NCBI GenBank assembly: GCA_018401455.1
Contig: JAGYKU010000001.1
Coordinates: 1-64,000 of the forward strand
Source: Flavobacteriales bacterium
Lineage (GTDB): Bacteria > Bacteroidota > Bacteroidia > Flavobacteriales_D > Parvicellaceae
Length of the DNA stretch: 64,000 bases
Direction of reading: 5' to 3'
Under the pieces are notes generated by a model. It saw nothing but the letters and a program-made list of their open reading frames with translations. It made no database searches and was not told where the DNA came from. The translations under genes were made by a program, and so were the position numbers. How positions within the stretch are numbered: position 1 is the first letter of the stretch; the number at the start of each line of letters is the position of its first letter. Positions 9,751 to 19,381 of this stretch are shown here, piece by piece.

Positions 9751-11433
9751 ATGAGTTGGATTGATTGGACTATATTATTATTGACTTTGACTGCCATCGT
9801 TTGGTACGGAACGTGGAAAACCAGAAAAAACGCAACTTTAGAAAGTTATTTAAAAGGAAACAACGAAGAAAACTGGTACACGATTGGGCTTTCTATCATG
9901 GCAACACAAGCCAGTGCGATTACTTTTTTATCGGCTACAGGTCAAGGTTATGAATCTGGAATGGGATTCGTTCAGTTCTATTTTGGACTGCCTTTGGCAA
10001 TGATATTTATTGCAGTATTTTTTCTACCCATCTACTATCGACTCAAGGTTTTTACTGCTTACGAATTTTTAGAAAATAGATTTGATTATCGTGTCCGGGC
10101 TTATACGGCTTTGTTGTTTTTAATTTCAAGAGGATTAGCAGCAGGAATTACCATTTATGCACCTGCTATTATTTTGTCGAGTTTGTTTGAATGGGACTTG
10201 AAACTCACTTGTGTGGGTATTGGGATTTTGGTGATTATTTATACTGTTTCTGGAGGAAGTAGAGCCGTTTCACTTACTCAAAAGTGGCAAATGGGAATTA
10301 TTATGACAGGAATGTTTATTGCTTTTTATTATATATTGAAAGCCATTCCAGCAGACTTTTCATTCACCGAAAGTGTAAATATGGCTGGAGAATTAGGCAA
10401 AATGAAAGTTGTAAATTATGACTTTGATGTCAAAGAAAAATATAACATTTGGGCTGGTTTAACAGGTGGATTTTTCCTTTTTCTATCTTATTTTGGAACA
10501 GACCAATCGCAAGTACAAAGATACCTAGGGGGCAAAAGTCTCAAAGCATCAAGGCTGGGATTGATGTTTAATGGTATTTTTAAAATTCCGATGCAATTTT
10601 TTATTGTATTTGTGGGTGTAATGCTTTTTGTGGCTTATCAATTCAATCAGCCACCAATTATCTTTAATGATTCTGATGTTTCAAAAACAGTTTTGCAAGA
10701 TCCAGAATTACTAGAAAAAGAGAAAGATTACCGATTGGTTTTTGAAGAAAAAAAGGAGTTGATGTTTTCCTACAAAGAAGCCCCTAGCATCGAAAAAATG
10801 CAAGACATCAAAGCATTACACTTGGAGCAATTGCAAATAAGAGCAGACTACCAAGAACAATTGATGATTTTGGACAAAAATTACAACAGTAAAGATGGCG
10901 ATTACGTGTTCTTGAGTTTTGTTTTGAAATATTTACCTCACGGATTAATAGGCTTATTGCTTGCTGTGATTCTTTCTGCCGCCATGTCTTCCACAGCGGG
11001 CGAACTTAATGCTTTGGCATCCACTACAACAGTAGATTTTTATAGAAAATATTTCAAAAAAGGAGAAAACGAAGACGAAGTAAGAACCAGTAGATTTATC
11101 ACAGTAATTTGGGGAGGCGTTGCCATTTTTGTGGCACTTATTGCGGGCTTATTCGAAAATCTAATTGAATTGGTAAATATTTTAGGCTCTTTATTCTACG
11201 GAACAATTTTAGGTGTGTTTTTGGTTGCTTTTTTCTTTAAAAAAATAAGCGCTGGCCCCACTTTCATCGCAGCAATAATAGCAGAAATAGTTGTCGTTTC
11301 CACATTTATCACCACAAAAATGGTTGATGACTTTGAAATTGGGTATCTTTGGTACAACCTTATTGGTAGTTTGTTTGTTATACTACTTTCTATGTCTTTT
11401 CAACTTATAATTAATAATAAAATAAAACAGTAA
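9751..11433 (+). CDS. sodium:solute symporter (SSS family)
   Basis: A 560-residue inner-membrane transporter with about 13 membrane helices. Typical SSS features are the early unwound-helix segment GLSIMATQASAITFLSATGQ, the GGSRAVSLTQKWQ loop, the DQSQVQRYLGGKSLKASRLG motif, and LLAVILSAAMSSTAGELNAL. The loop around residues 305-385 is charged and probably extramembrane. Substrate cannot be read from sequence; the partner PIG-L deacetylase suggests a sugar or deacetylated amino sugar. It belongs to the same operon as the genes at 7195, 9632 and 11436. Confidence 0.93.
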   Translation: MSWIDWTILLLTLTAIVWYGTWKTRKNATLESYLKGNNEENWYTIGLSIMATQASAITFLSATGQGYESGMGFVQFYFGLPLAMIFIAVFFLPIYYRLKVFTAYEFLENRFDYRVRAYTALLFLISRGLAAGITIYAPAIILSSLFEWDLKLTCVGIGILVIIYTVSGGSRAVSLTQKWQMGIIMTGMFIAFYYILKAIPADFSFTESVNMAGELGKMKVVNYDFDVKEKYNIWAGLTGGFFLFLSYFGTDQSQVQRYLGGKSLKASRLGLMFNGIFKIPMQFFIVFVGVMLFVAYQFNQPPIIFNDSDVSKTVLQDPELLEKEKDYRLVFEEKKELMFSYKEAPSIEKMQDIKALHLEQLQIRADYQEQLMILDKNYNSKDGDYVFLSFVLKYLPHGLIGLLLAVILSAAMSSTAGELNALASTTTVDFYRKYFKKGENEDEVRTSRFITVIWGGVAIFVALIAGLFENLIELVNILGSLFYGTILGVFLVAFFFKKISAGPTFIAAIIAEIVVVSTFITTKMVDDFEIGYLWYNLIGSLFVILLSMSFQLIINNKIKQ

Positions 11434-11435
11434 AA

Positions 11436-12272
11436 ATGAAAAAAATGATCATCACGGGATTTCTATCCCTTTGTCTTTTAGGAGCAAATGCTCAAGATTT
11501 ACCAAAACCAAGTCCTTCTGCAACAATTGAGCAACAAGTAGGTTTGACCAATATTAAAATTGAATATTCTAGACCATCTGTAAAAGGAAGAAAAGTATTC
11601 GGAGAATTGGTTGCATACGACAAAGTATGGAGATTAGGAGCGAATAAAGCAACTAATCTTACTACCGATAGAGAGATGATGTTTGGAAAACAAACATTAA
11701 AACCTGGAAGCTATGCAGTATTTGCTATTCCTGCTGAAAAAGGAAACTGGAAAGTGGTAATTAATTCAGATACTGAACAGTGGGGAACAGGAAACTATGA
11801 CGAAGCCAAAAATGTAGTAACAATGGAAGTTGCTCCAAAATCAACAGATTTAGTAGAAACCTTTTCTATCACGATTGAAGATATTACGGCAAATGGAGCA
11901 AATATCGTAATGGCTTGGGAAAAAACTAAATTGGTAGTTCCTTTTACATTAGATACTGACAAAGCTGCTGAAGAAAATATTGCTGCTGCGATTAAAGAAG
12001 GTAAAGACCTTGAAAAAGTATATTACAGATCTGCTGCTTATCAAAAAGACGCAAAAGGTGATTTGAAAATGGCTTTAGAGCACATCGAAAAGTCGATTAA
12101 AGTGAAAGAGTACCACGGAAACGTATTTCTTAAAGCGAGCATTATTGAAGCTCAAGGCAACAAAAAAGAAGCAATTAAATTAGCCGAACAAGCAATGAAA
12201 ATGGCAAATGATGCTGAAGAAAAAGGATGGGCGAATTATATCGAAGAAACCATCACTGCTTGGAAAAAGTAA
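11436..12272 (+). CDS. DUF2911 family secreted protein
   Basis: A 278-residue protein with an N-terminal signal peptide ending near LLGANAQ. The DUF2911 region follows, with PSPSATIEQQVGLTNIKIEY, SRPSVKGRKVFGELV, VWRLGANKAT and LKPGSYAVFAIP. The last 90 residues are helical and TPR-like (DLKMALEHIEKSIKV). DUF2911 proteins are common in Bacteroidota and have no established function. It starts three bases after the symporter stop and ends the operon at a strong hairpin. Confidence 0.9.
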   Translation: MKKMIITGFLSLCLLGANAQDLPKPSPSATIEQQVGLTNIKIEYSRPSVKGRKVFGELVAYDKVWRLGANKATNLTTDREMMFGKQTLKPGSYAVFAIPAEKGNWKVVINSDTEQWGTGNYDEAKNVVTMEVAPKSTDLVETFSITIEDITANGANIVMAWEKTKLVVPFTLDTDKAAEENIAAAIKEGKDLEKVYYRSAAYQKDAKGDLKMALEHIEKSIKVKEYHGNVFLKASIIEAQGNKKEAIKLAEQAMKMANDAEEKGWANYIEETITAWKK

Positions 12273-12295
12273 ATTTTTCTTTCTAAAATAATATT

Positions 12296-12337
12296 AAAGC
12301 GAGTAAGTTTCTAAGAAATTTACTCGCTTTTTTTTGA
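12296..12337. terminator. rho-independent terminator, probably bidirectional
   Basis: Stem AAAGCGAGTAA-TTTCT paired with AGAAA-TTACTCGCTTT around a 2-3 base loop, followed by a run of T on the plus strand and preceded by A-rich sequence, so it can serve both the plus-strand operon ending at 12272 and the minus-strand gene ending at 12346. Confidence 0.85.
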
Positions 12338-12345
12338 ACTAAATT

Positions 12346-13692
12346 CTACTCTTCTTCAGTAGTTTCAAGTGCTAAATCTGCTTCATCTTCCAAAGGTTCA
12401 CTTACTGTTTTTTTGTTAAACATCAACCCAATCATCATGACCAGTGCTGTGATGATAATGACTTGAAGTATCATAGGTTTGTTTACCAAACTAATACTTT
12501 GATCAGAAGGAATTGACAAAAAGAGCAAGATGGTTATTAATCCTCTAGGTGCAATGAACAAAAGAGGGAGCAAATCAATTTTAAATACTTTTAACTGAAT
12601 AAAACGCACTAAAAATATACCTCCGCAAATGCTTAATGACCACATCAATGTATTGGTGTTGGTTAATTCTTCTATATTAATCAAGTAGCCAAAGAGTAAG
12701 AAGAAAAGTGTTCTGATGAGAAACGTAGCTTCTGCAGTAATTTCACCAAATTTATGAATCTCTCGGTTTAATATTTCTGGTTTTAATTTCTTAATCCACT
12801 TGATTCCTTTCAATTCGTCTAAATTTCCCAAAAACAAACCAAAAACAACAATAAAAATCAATGCAGGAAGGTGATAAATTTTGGATATTGCATAAATAAT
12901 AATCAGCAACATAATGATGGGAATAAACTTAATATTGTGTTTGATTTTACTCAATAAATAGGCTAAAAGTACAGAAGCAGCAAAAGATATTGCAATCATA
13001 ATGAGCAACTCCAATCCAAAATGCAGAAAGGAATCAACTCCAATGGTTGCGTTTACCACAAAAAAGTTAAAAAGAATTACGCCTAAAATATCAGACAAAC
13101 TACTTTCGAAGGTGACGAATTCTTTATTGGACTTTGCAATATTTTTAGCACTTGGAATGGCAATAGCGCTACTAATGATAAACAACGGGATAGAGTTTAC
13201 CAAAGCATCTTTGTAATTGTATCCACCGTAGTAATAAAACACATAAGCCGAAATAAAACTCAAGGTAAGCAATGGAAAAACAGCCACAAAAAAGGATTGT
13301 CTTAGTACTTTTAATTTGCTCTTATTAAACTCCAATTCCAATGAGCCTTCCAACACTATGAGAATTAAGCCCACTGTGCCCAGAACAGGAAGTACAGGCT
13401 GTAAATCTGGAATTTCGAAATGAAAGTACTTGCCAATTTCTTTCACTCCCCAACCTAATAAAAGCAGTAAAATTACTGGTGGTATTTTTGTTTTGCCAGA
13501 AGTAATGTCAAAAACATACGCAATAAGAACAAGCGTACACAATGTTATAATGATTCCTAGTGTCAAAGGATTTGATTGATTTTGATGAATTTTAATTGGC
13601 GTTAAAGTTACTGATTCTTTAAAGAATGAGAAGTGAATAAAGACAAAATTATTACAGTGAATCTTAACTTGTTTTGGATGAAAATTGTACAA
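12346..13692 (-). CDS. cation:proton antiporter (CPA family)
   Basis: About 12 hydrophobic helices in 448 residues, including the KIPPVILLLLLGWGVKEIGK opening, LPVLGTVGLILIVLEGSLELEF and IFIVVFGLFLGNLDELKGIKW, as in NhaP/KefB-like Na+ or K+/H+ antiporters. The C-terminus is short and acidic, without a TrkA-type domain. The first 30 residues are not typical of the family, so the true start could be internal, but no in-frame ATG lies closer to the first helix. The ATG is seven bases after the TonB-like gene, which supports it. Confidence 0.82.
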   Translation of the reverse strand: MYNFHPKQVKIHCNNFVFIHFSFFKESVTLTPIKIHQNQSNPLTLGIIITLCTLVLIAYVFDITSGKTKIPPVILLLLLGWGVKEIGKYFHFEIPDLQPVLPVLGTVGLILIVLEGSLELEFNKSKLKVLRQSFFVAVFPLLTLSFISAYVFYYYGGYNYKDALVNSIPLFIISSAIAIPSAKNIAKSNKEFVTFESSLSDILGVILFNFFVVNATIGVDSFLHFGLELLIMIAISFAASVLLAYLLSKIKHNIKFIPIIMLLIIIYAISKIYHLPALIFIVVFGLFLGNLDELKGIKWIKKLKPEILNREIHKFGEITAEATFLIRTLFFLLFGYLINIEELTNTNTLMWSLSICGGIFLVRFIQLKVFKIDLLPLLFIAPRGLITILLFLSIPSDQSISLVNKPMILQVIIITALVMMIGLMFNKKTVSEPLEDEADLALETTEEE

Positions 13693-13699
13693 ATCAATA

Positions 13700-14485
13700 C
13701 TACTGTGCCTTATATCTAAATTCTATCCAGCCTTGTTTTCGAATTTCATCATTAAAGTTTTGATTGAATTTCCACAAACCAGCATACTCCAAAGCAGCAT
13801 TTCTTAGACATTCATTTTGTGTATTGGTTTTACTCTCATCAATCGCTTTACTCACCACTTGTCCTTTTTGATTTACTTTAATTATCACCCTTACTATTCC
13901 TTCATTTTTACAGACATAAGAAGGCTTTTTATCTGATAAAAGGTTTCTTCCTTTGAGTTCAAAATAGACACTTGCCACTACATCCATTCCATAACCTGCT
14001 TTGTCATTTTTTTCGACATTTTCTTTTACCAAGTTTTGGCTGACTTCATTTTCGTTGTTCTCTTGGTTTTTAGAAGTTTTATCAGATATCGTTTTGCCTT
14101 GCTGTAAAGCGTTGAACTCAGCGGCTTCCATTGCCTTGAGTTCTTCCCAAACTTCTTTTTCTGCTTGTGCTTTACTGAAGTTACTAGCGTTAGAATTGGT
14201 ATAAGTAGTTTTTTCCTGAGAAACATTGGCGCTCACATTTTCCATTTGTGCATTGTTTTCATTGGGAACTATTTGGTTTGGGTCATCTGGATTGATTTCT
14301 GGTTCTTTTTTTTCCGGCTTGTCAATTGAAAAATCCATAACAGCAACTACACGCTCTTTTTCGGGTTGAGGAACTGCTGTTTCAATGACATGCCAATTGC
14401 TCCAAACAAATATAAAAACATGAAATGCTAATGTGCCCAAAACACTGAATTTATTGCGCTCTATGAAATCAAAAACCTTCATCAA
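13700..14485 (-). CDS. TonB-like energy transducer
   Basis: A 261-residue protein with one N-terminal membrane helix (FSVLGTLAFHVFIFVWS), a Lys/Glu/Asn-rich periplasmic linker, and a C-terminal domain of TonB type (YVCKNEGIVRVIIKVNQKGQ, then NECLRNAALEYAGLWKF). It may couple the proton motive force to outer-membrane receptors, but the C-terminal domain is divergent and it could serve a different periplasmic role. The gene abuts the M50 protease gene (14486) with no gap. Confidence 0.75.
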   Translation of the reverse strand: MMKVFDFIERNKFSVLGTLAFHVFIFVWSNWHVIETAVPQPEKERVVAVMDFSIDKPEKKEPEINPDDPNQIVPNENNAQMENVSANVSQEKTTYTNSNASNFSKAQAEKEVWEELKAMEAAEFNALQQGKTISDKTSKNQENNENEVSQNLVKENVEKNDKAGYGMDVVASVYFELKGRNLLSDKKPSYVCKNEGIVRVIIKVNQKGQVVSKAIDESKTNTQNECLRNAALEYAGLWKFNQNFNDEIRKQGWIEFRYKAQ

Positions 14486-15436
14486 TTATCCAAGAAAAAG
14501 TTCTTGTAATTTTTTAAGAATTGGATAGACAGCATAAAAACTTGCTACAAAAGATCCAGCCCAAATCAAAGCGACTATCAATTTACCCATAAAACTAACA
14601 TCATTCTTTACAGGCGTATGTAATAAATTTCGAATAGCAGGTGCTAAAACTTCTTCCTTTTCGTCATATTCCTTTGCGTCTGGCTCTAATATATTTTCTA
14701 ATTTGGAAATATGAATATACTCTTTTCTTATTTTCCAATAATCACTATCTGAAAGGTTGCCGTATGAAGTTTCCAAAGGTATTTCTAGCAGCGAAAGTCT
14801 TTTTCTAATTTTAATAATCTTGAGATGCGAAGAAACTCTAGTTAGCAAAAATGCTCCCAAAATCATAATAGGATAAGATTCGAAATACATACCCAAAACT
14901 ACTAAGGATAATGAGGATAAAATATGAAAGACCAACTTGGCTTTTTCATTGAACGAAAAGAAAATCAACTCAAATAATCTTCCTCCATCTAGTGGATCAA
15001 TAGGAATTAAATTCAAAATATTCAATCCGATAAACATCGTTCCATACACCAAAAAATATGGGTTCAAATCGAAAAGTTGAACCCCCATTATCAAGCCAAT
15101 TCCAATCAATATTCCAGGCAATGGACCTGCAAGGACAATAATAATGCGCTGTAATTGACTCATTTCTTCTTTTCTTCCCGTTACTACAGCGCCAATAAAT
15201 GGAATAAAAAACATTCCCACATCTTCATACCCAAAAGACTTCATCGCTATGAGATGTCCCATCTCGTGAAGAAACAACACCAAAACCACTAAGAAAATAA
15301 AGTTGACGGAAACAGGCAAAAACATAAACAACAAGATAAAGGCGAGCAAACTAATAATCGTCTTAATTATGCTCGCTGTATTCTTCTCGTTGATTTCAGG
15401 TTTTGGGGGATAATATGTATAATCTTCTGATTCCAT
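14486..15436 (-). CDS. site-2 protease family (M50) membrane metalloprotease
   Basis: An integral-membrane zinc protease of 316 residues. The metal-binding helix FLHEMGHLIAMKSFGYE has HExxH at residues 57-61, and the second motif DPLDGGRLFE falls near 146-155. About six membrane helices surround these. Such enzymes cut transmembrane anti-sigma factors or act in lipoprotein and envelope processing. The C-terminal 100 residues are more polar with a final helix. It is co-transcribed with the TonB-like gene and the antiporter. Confidence 0.9.
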   Translation of the reverse strand: MESEDYTYYPPKPEINEKNTASIIKTIISLLAFILLFMFLPVSVNFIFLVVLVLFLHEMGHLIAMKSFGYEDVGMFFIPFIGAVVTGRKEEMSQLQRIIIVLAGPLPGILIGIGLIMGVQLFDLNPYFLVYGTMFIGLNILNLIPIDPLDGGRLFELIFFSFNEKAKLVFHILSSLSLVVLGMYFESYPIMILGAFLLTRVSSHLKIIKIRKRLSLLEIPLETSYGNLSDSDYWKIRKEYIHISKLENILEPDAKEYDEKEEVLAPAIRNLLHTPVKNDVSFMGKLIVALIWAGSFVASFYAVYPILKKLQELFLG

Positions 15437-15526
15437 TTCTACAAAGATATTCGATTTTTTTAACTTTAGGATATCCGCAGACGTAAAATGTATTAAGCAC
15501 TTCGTCTTGACTCCGAACCCCGAACG

Positions 15527-17110
15527 TTATCTAAACTCCCATTTGATTTCAATATCCCAACCTGTTTTAAGGTCTATGGGTTCGGTGTAATATTCAATTC
15601 GTTCTGGTTGGAGGTTTTGATAATAATCTCCTGTATCCCAAAAGCCATTTTCGTTGGTATCAAATATTAGTCGTAAAGCATATTTTCCGCTTTTTAAATG
15701 CGTGAAGTTTACTTTCTTTAATTCTTCTGCGGTTAATTTCCTGCTGTAAAGAGGCTTGTCACTTTGTAGTAATTCCAAAATAAATGGATGTTCACCATTT
15801 ACATCGACTGAAAGCATAATATTACCGTATTTCCCAGCTTTATTTCGTTCAAAAACAGCGCCAAGCGTATCGTTTTTTACACCATAATAACTCGTAAAAG
15901 CCCCCGGAAGTGCCTCAAATGTATAAAGCGATTCCTCATCATAAGCAGCAGCAAAAACAATTTTGTTTAGAGCCGTTTGCACTTTTTCGAAAGGAACATT
16001 TTCTTCATTTTTAGTGATGCTTATTTTACTTTCGTCTATCGTTTCGATAGGTTGAGAAAATATAAAAAACAAATCTTCCTGAGGTTTCAAACCTTCCAAA
16101 GCATTGGTGGTAAATGTCATTGTTGTATCTTCTGGCAATTTGATGTTGGTATTTATTTTTTTTGACCCTTGCACAGCCATTCCATACTTAGGTTGAGGGC
16201 CTACTTTGGGATTTATCCAATAAAAAATACTGTCTTCTGTTGCAGAAAGTTCAAATTCATTCTTTAGGAATAAATTCAAAACAGAATCTTCAAAAACTGG
16301 CTTTGATTTATCCAATCTTTGGTTCATTACAATCAATCCTTTTCCGTTTTTTCTCAGTGCGGATGTGGTGATTTCAAAAAGATCAGGTCGATGTGAAAAA
16401 ACGCCAATTGTATCTGCAATAGTATCATTTTTGGCATCAAATCGTTTGTTGATAAAACCAATTTTTTCTTCTTTTATTTGAAATTTGTAGTCCCCATTTT
16501 TATCTTCCAAGGCTACCACTTTGTAGTTGCCCTCAGCAATGTTTTGAATATTACACAATCCTTGAGCATTGGTTTTGCCAAAGTAGGTAGGTTTCTTTTT
16601 TTGCACTACTGAGTCACTTTCATCTTTATACAATAAAACAAGAATATCTTTTTCTGGTTTTTTGGTAAAAGCGTCATAAACAAAAGCATTATATTGAAGC
16701 GAATCTATAAAACTTCCCGTTGAAAAAACATATTTGTAATTCGAAAAAATATTTCCTTCGGTGTTGTCGATAATAGCATCTCCAAAATTGATAATGTAAG
16801 TGGTATTTGTTTGGAGTGGTTCTTTAAAGTCAATCATCAACTTTTTACCTTTGGTATAAATATCAGGTGTTTTATCTAAAAATGGTGTGATGATGATTTG
16901 TTTGTCAGGATTTTTGAGCGCAATCAATTCGTTAAAATGAATGACAATATTTGGGCTCGAAAAATTCGTGCTTCCGTTTTTGGGTTCTTCCATTTTCAAA
17001 GTATCAACCATTGGTGGAGTGGTGTCTTTTTCTCCTCCCGTGATTAGAGTTTGCTGGGCACATTTTAAAAATAAAAGCGCAGAAATAATAATAAAAAGAA
17101 GATGTCTCAA
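15527..17110 (-). CDS. Ig-like domain lipoprotein
   Basis: Starts with a lipoprotein signal (MRHLLFIIISALLFLKCAQQ; lipidated Cys at residue 17). The following PPMVDTLKMEEPKNGSTNFS and IVIHFNELIALKNPDKQIII segments are the Bacteroidota SbsA-type Ig-like domain (residues 30-130). After it comes a carboxypeptidase-regulatory-like repeat with NIAEGNYKVVALEDKNGDYK. It is probably an outer-membrane-anchored structural or adhesion protein of unknown role. Its start overlaps the fRMsr gene by four bases. Confidence 0.85.
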   Translation of the reverse strand: MRHLLFIIISALLFLKCAQQTLITGGEKDTTPPMVDTLKMEEPKNGSTNFSSPNIVIHFNELIALKNPDKQIIITPFLDKTPDIYTKGKKLMIDFKEPLQTNTTYIINFGDAIIDNTEGNIFSNYKYVFSTGSFIDSLQYNAFVYDAFTKKPEKDILVLLYKDESDSVVQKKKPTYFGKTNAQGLCNIQNIAEGNYKVVALEDKNGDYKFQIKEEKIGFINKRFDAKNDTIADTIGVFSHRPDLFEITTSALRKNGKGLIVMNQRLDKSKPVFEDSVLNLFLKNEFELSATEDSIFYWINPKVGPQPKYGMAVQGSKKINTNIKLPEDTTMTFTTNALEGLKPQEDLFFIFSQPIETIDESKISITKNEENVPFEKVQTALNKIVFAAAYDEESLYTFEALPGAFTSYYGVKNDTLGAVFERNKAGKYGNIMLSVDVNGEHPFILELLQSDKPLYSRKLTAEELKKVNFTHLKSGKYALRLIFDTNENGFWDTGDYYQNLQPERIEYYTEPIDLKTGWDIEIKWEFR

Positions 17111-17598
17111 GAAGTGATAATTTTACTTATTAATATTCCTATTTGCTCCAATCCAAATTGATCTTCTTCATCAAAATCATTGAGTTTGTCGCTGTCCACA
17201 TCCAAAACGCCTATTACTTCTTGATTATTGTCAAACAATGGCACGACCACTTCCGATTTTGAATCCGAACTACAAGCAATATGACCTGGAAATGCTTCCA
17301 CATCAGGAACTAAAAGTGTTTCATTTAATTCCCACGATTTTCCGCAAACGCCTTTTCCTTTGGGAATTCTTGTACAAGCCAAAGGCCCTTGAAAAGGACC
17401 TAAAACCAATGCTCCATCTTTCACAAGATAAACGCCTACCCAGAAAAAACCAAAACCATATTTCAAACAAGCCATAACATTACTCACATTTGCAATCCAA
17501 TCACCTTCTCCCTCAGTAAGTGCTTCTAATTGCAATAAAGCATTTTTATATTGTTCTTTTTTACTGATTGATGTATTTACTAAAAATGTCTCCGCCAT
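17107..17598 (-). CDS. msrC: free methionine-(R)-sulfoxide reductase (GAF domain)
   Basis: A 163-residue stand-alone GAF-domain enzyme reducing free Met-R-sulfoxide. The three characteristic cysteines are present at C75 (GPLACTRI), C85 (GKGVCGKSW) and C109 (HIACSSDSKSE), with the same spacing of 10 and 24 residues as in the E. coli enzyme. It is cytoplasmic. It precedes the Ig-like lipoprotein gene with a four-base overlap, which suggests co-translation although no functional link is obvious. Confidence 0.92.
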   Translation of the reverse strand: MAETFLVNTSISKKEQYKNALLQLEALTEGEGDWIANVSNVMACLKYGFGFFWVGVYLVKDGALVLGPFQGPLACTRIPKGKGVCGKSWELNETLLVPDVEAFPGHIACSSDSKSEVVVPLFDNNQEVIGVLDVDSDKLNDFDEEDQFGLEQIGILISKIITS

Positions 17599-17652
17599 AT
17601 TTCAAAATCATTTGGGATGTAAAGGTAGTTTTTTTCAATGAAATAGTGTTTT

Positions 17653-19002
17653 TTATTCGATTTTTTGATTCATAAACCATTCGATGTATTCATTTATTTT
17701 AATCCCCAAATAATAGGGAAGGTTTAATAAATAAAACTCTTTTCCAAGCGGTGTTTTTAATTTGTTTATTTCTAGTTTCCCCGCATACATTCTTACTGCA
17801 TATTGATGTGGGCACTGTTCCATAAACTGATGTAGAGATCTTAATTTCCCTACAGGTCCAGATTTAATTTCTACGGGAATGAGTTTACTTTTGTATGGAA
17901 TTATTAAATCCACTTCTGCAGAGGATTGTTTTTTTTCTCTTACCCAAAAATGAGGTTTGTGAAAACTAAACACATTTAATGACATTATTTCCTGCGTAAT
18001 CACTTGAGGAATTAAAGCGCCTTTAAAAGCATTGCTTAAATCTTTCATTCCTATGAGTTCGTGTTGAATATTTAACGAAAAATTGACCAATCCAATATCT
18101 AAAAACTGAATTCGTGGTTTTTTTCTTAAGTCACTTTTTAAAGGAAAATCAACATCTGTTGTTGGATAAATAAGTTGTAGTATTTTAGCATCGTCTAAAC
18201 TTCTAAATGCTTCTCCAACTTCACGAGATTTATAGTTTGAATTTCCAAAATTTTGAAATGTAACTCTTGTATCCAAAAAATTGTGTGCTGACGAAATAAT
18301 ATGAGAAATTATCCTTTCATCAGTTGCCGATTTTGCGTATTTTTTTACATCACTTTTATAAGTGCTCCAAATACTTTCATATATTTCGAAAAGCCCTATC
18401 ATACTGTCGTTAGAAACATACTGCTGAACAACTTCTGGCATTCCTCCTATTATAGCATAATCGTGAAAATAATCTAAAAGGGTGCTGTGCGCTGATGAAG
18501 GAAGTGGAATCTGATTTAAAACATCCAAAGCATTAGTTTTACCTTTTGCATTTAAAAATTCTTCAAAGTTTAGCGGAAATAAATACATAAAACTTACTCT
18601 GCCTACAGGAAAACTCTTAATTTGACTTAAAGAAAATTCCAGTAATGAACCTGCTGAGATTATATGTAATTCTGGATATTCCTCATAAAAATATCTCAAT
18701 AAAGCAATAGCTTTGGGGCTTTCTTGTATTTCATCTATAAATAAAAGTGTGTTGGATGCATCATAGTTCAATTCGAATTTTAAAAAAATGGCTCCTAAAA
18801 TATCTTTTACATTATCTAAATCTTCAAAATAAACTACATCTTCTGGTTTCTCAAGATTCAAATATATATACTGTTTGTAATTTGAAGAAAACTGTTTTAT
18901 CAACGTGGTTTTGCCAACTTGTCTAGCTCCTCTTAAAATTAAGGGCTTTCTATTGGGGTTTTCTTTCCATTTTAGGAGTTCTTTTAAGGCTTTTCGTTGC
19001 AT
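17653..19002 (-). CDS. AAA+ ATPase with DUF4143 domain
   Basis: A 449-residue ATPase of the AAA_14/DUF4143 type. Residues 25-33 form the Walker A loop GARQVGKTT, and LLFIDEIQE near 85-93 is Walker B, followed by a sensor segment (ISAGSLLEFSL). The C-terminal DUF4143 part ends in a nuclease-like strand pattern, AEVDLIIPYKSKLIPVEIKS, recalling PD-(D/E)xK folds. These ATPases are abundant in Bacteroidota and archaea, often on mobile DNA, with unclear function. Directly upstream are three 33-bp repeats. Confidence 0.9.
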   Translation of the reverse strand: MQRKALKELLKWKENPNRKPLILRGARQVGKTTLIKQFSSNYKQYIYLNLEKPEDVVYFEDLDNVKDILGAIFLKFELNYDASNTLLFIDEIQESPKAIALLRYFYEEYPELHIISAGSLLEFSLSQIKSFPVGRVSFMYLFPLNFEEFLNAKGKTNALDVLNQIPLPSSAHSTLLDYFHDYAIIGGMPEVVQQYVSNDSMIGLFEIYESIWSTYKSDVKKYAKSATDERIISHIISSAHNFLDTRVTFQNFGNSNYKSREVGEAFRSLDDAKILQLIYPTTDVDFPLKSDLRKKPRIQFLDIGLVNFSLNIQHELIGMKDLSNAFKGALIPQVITQEIMSLNVFSFHKPHFWVREKKQSSAEVDLIIPYKSKLIPVEIKSGPVGKLRSLHQFMEQCPHQYAVRMYAGKLEINKLKTPLGKEFYLLNLPYYLGIKINEYIEWFMNQKIE

Positions 19003-19047
19003 TTTTAAATCTAAATTTCATCACAAAGTAACAAATTTATTTTTACT

Positions 19048-19132
19048 CTTGTAACAAAGTCAGGGCATTTTTTGTATTTTCTTGTAACAAAGTCAGGGTA
19101 TATTTTTCATTTTCTTGTAACAAAGTCAGGGC
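19048..19132. repeat. three direct repeats with exact 33-bp period
   Basis: CTTGTAACAAAGTCAGGG begins at 19048, 19081 and 19114, separated by AT-rich spacers of similar composition. Each unit contains the short dyad TTGT-A-ACAA. On the minus strand each reads TGACTTTG, close to the Bacteroidota -7 box TAnnTTTG. They sit 46-130 bases before the ATG of the ATPase gene, so they could be operators or a multi-promoter array for that gene. Confidence 0.85.
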
Positions 19133-19234
19133 AAGTTTCAATTTTTTAAAGAAAAAATTGTGTTCGTAGTTCGGTGTTTTTAGTTATTTTAGTAAGTGAA
19201 TAAGCGGAGTAGTAGGTTATGAATTTGAGTCCAA

Positions 19235-19266
19235 AAAACTCCGAACATCAAACTCCGAACCCCAAA
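19235..19266. repeat. CTCCGAAC-type dispersed intergenic repeat
   Basis: A tract reading ACTCCGAACATCAAACTCC and then GAACCCCAAAC. It is a relative, on the opposite strand, of the GTTCGGAGTTCGGGG tract near 2763-2796 and of pieces at 15505-15525 and 53612-53660. All lie between genes. It has the look of a low-complexity dispersed element rather than a regulatory site. Confidence 0.5.
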
Positions 19267-19381
19267 CAAGAAAATTCTTTCCCAATCAAAATCTAATTTT
19301 TTGCAAAAAACTAAATGATTCAATTGATTTTTTTGTAAATTGCACAATAATTTAGAGATTTATATAAAAACTTTACAATAA

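Noticed and set aside
19048-19132. 33-bp-period repeats as a mini CRISPR
   Set aside because: Only 18 bases are conserved per unit, the 15-base spacers resemble one another, and there are no cas genes.
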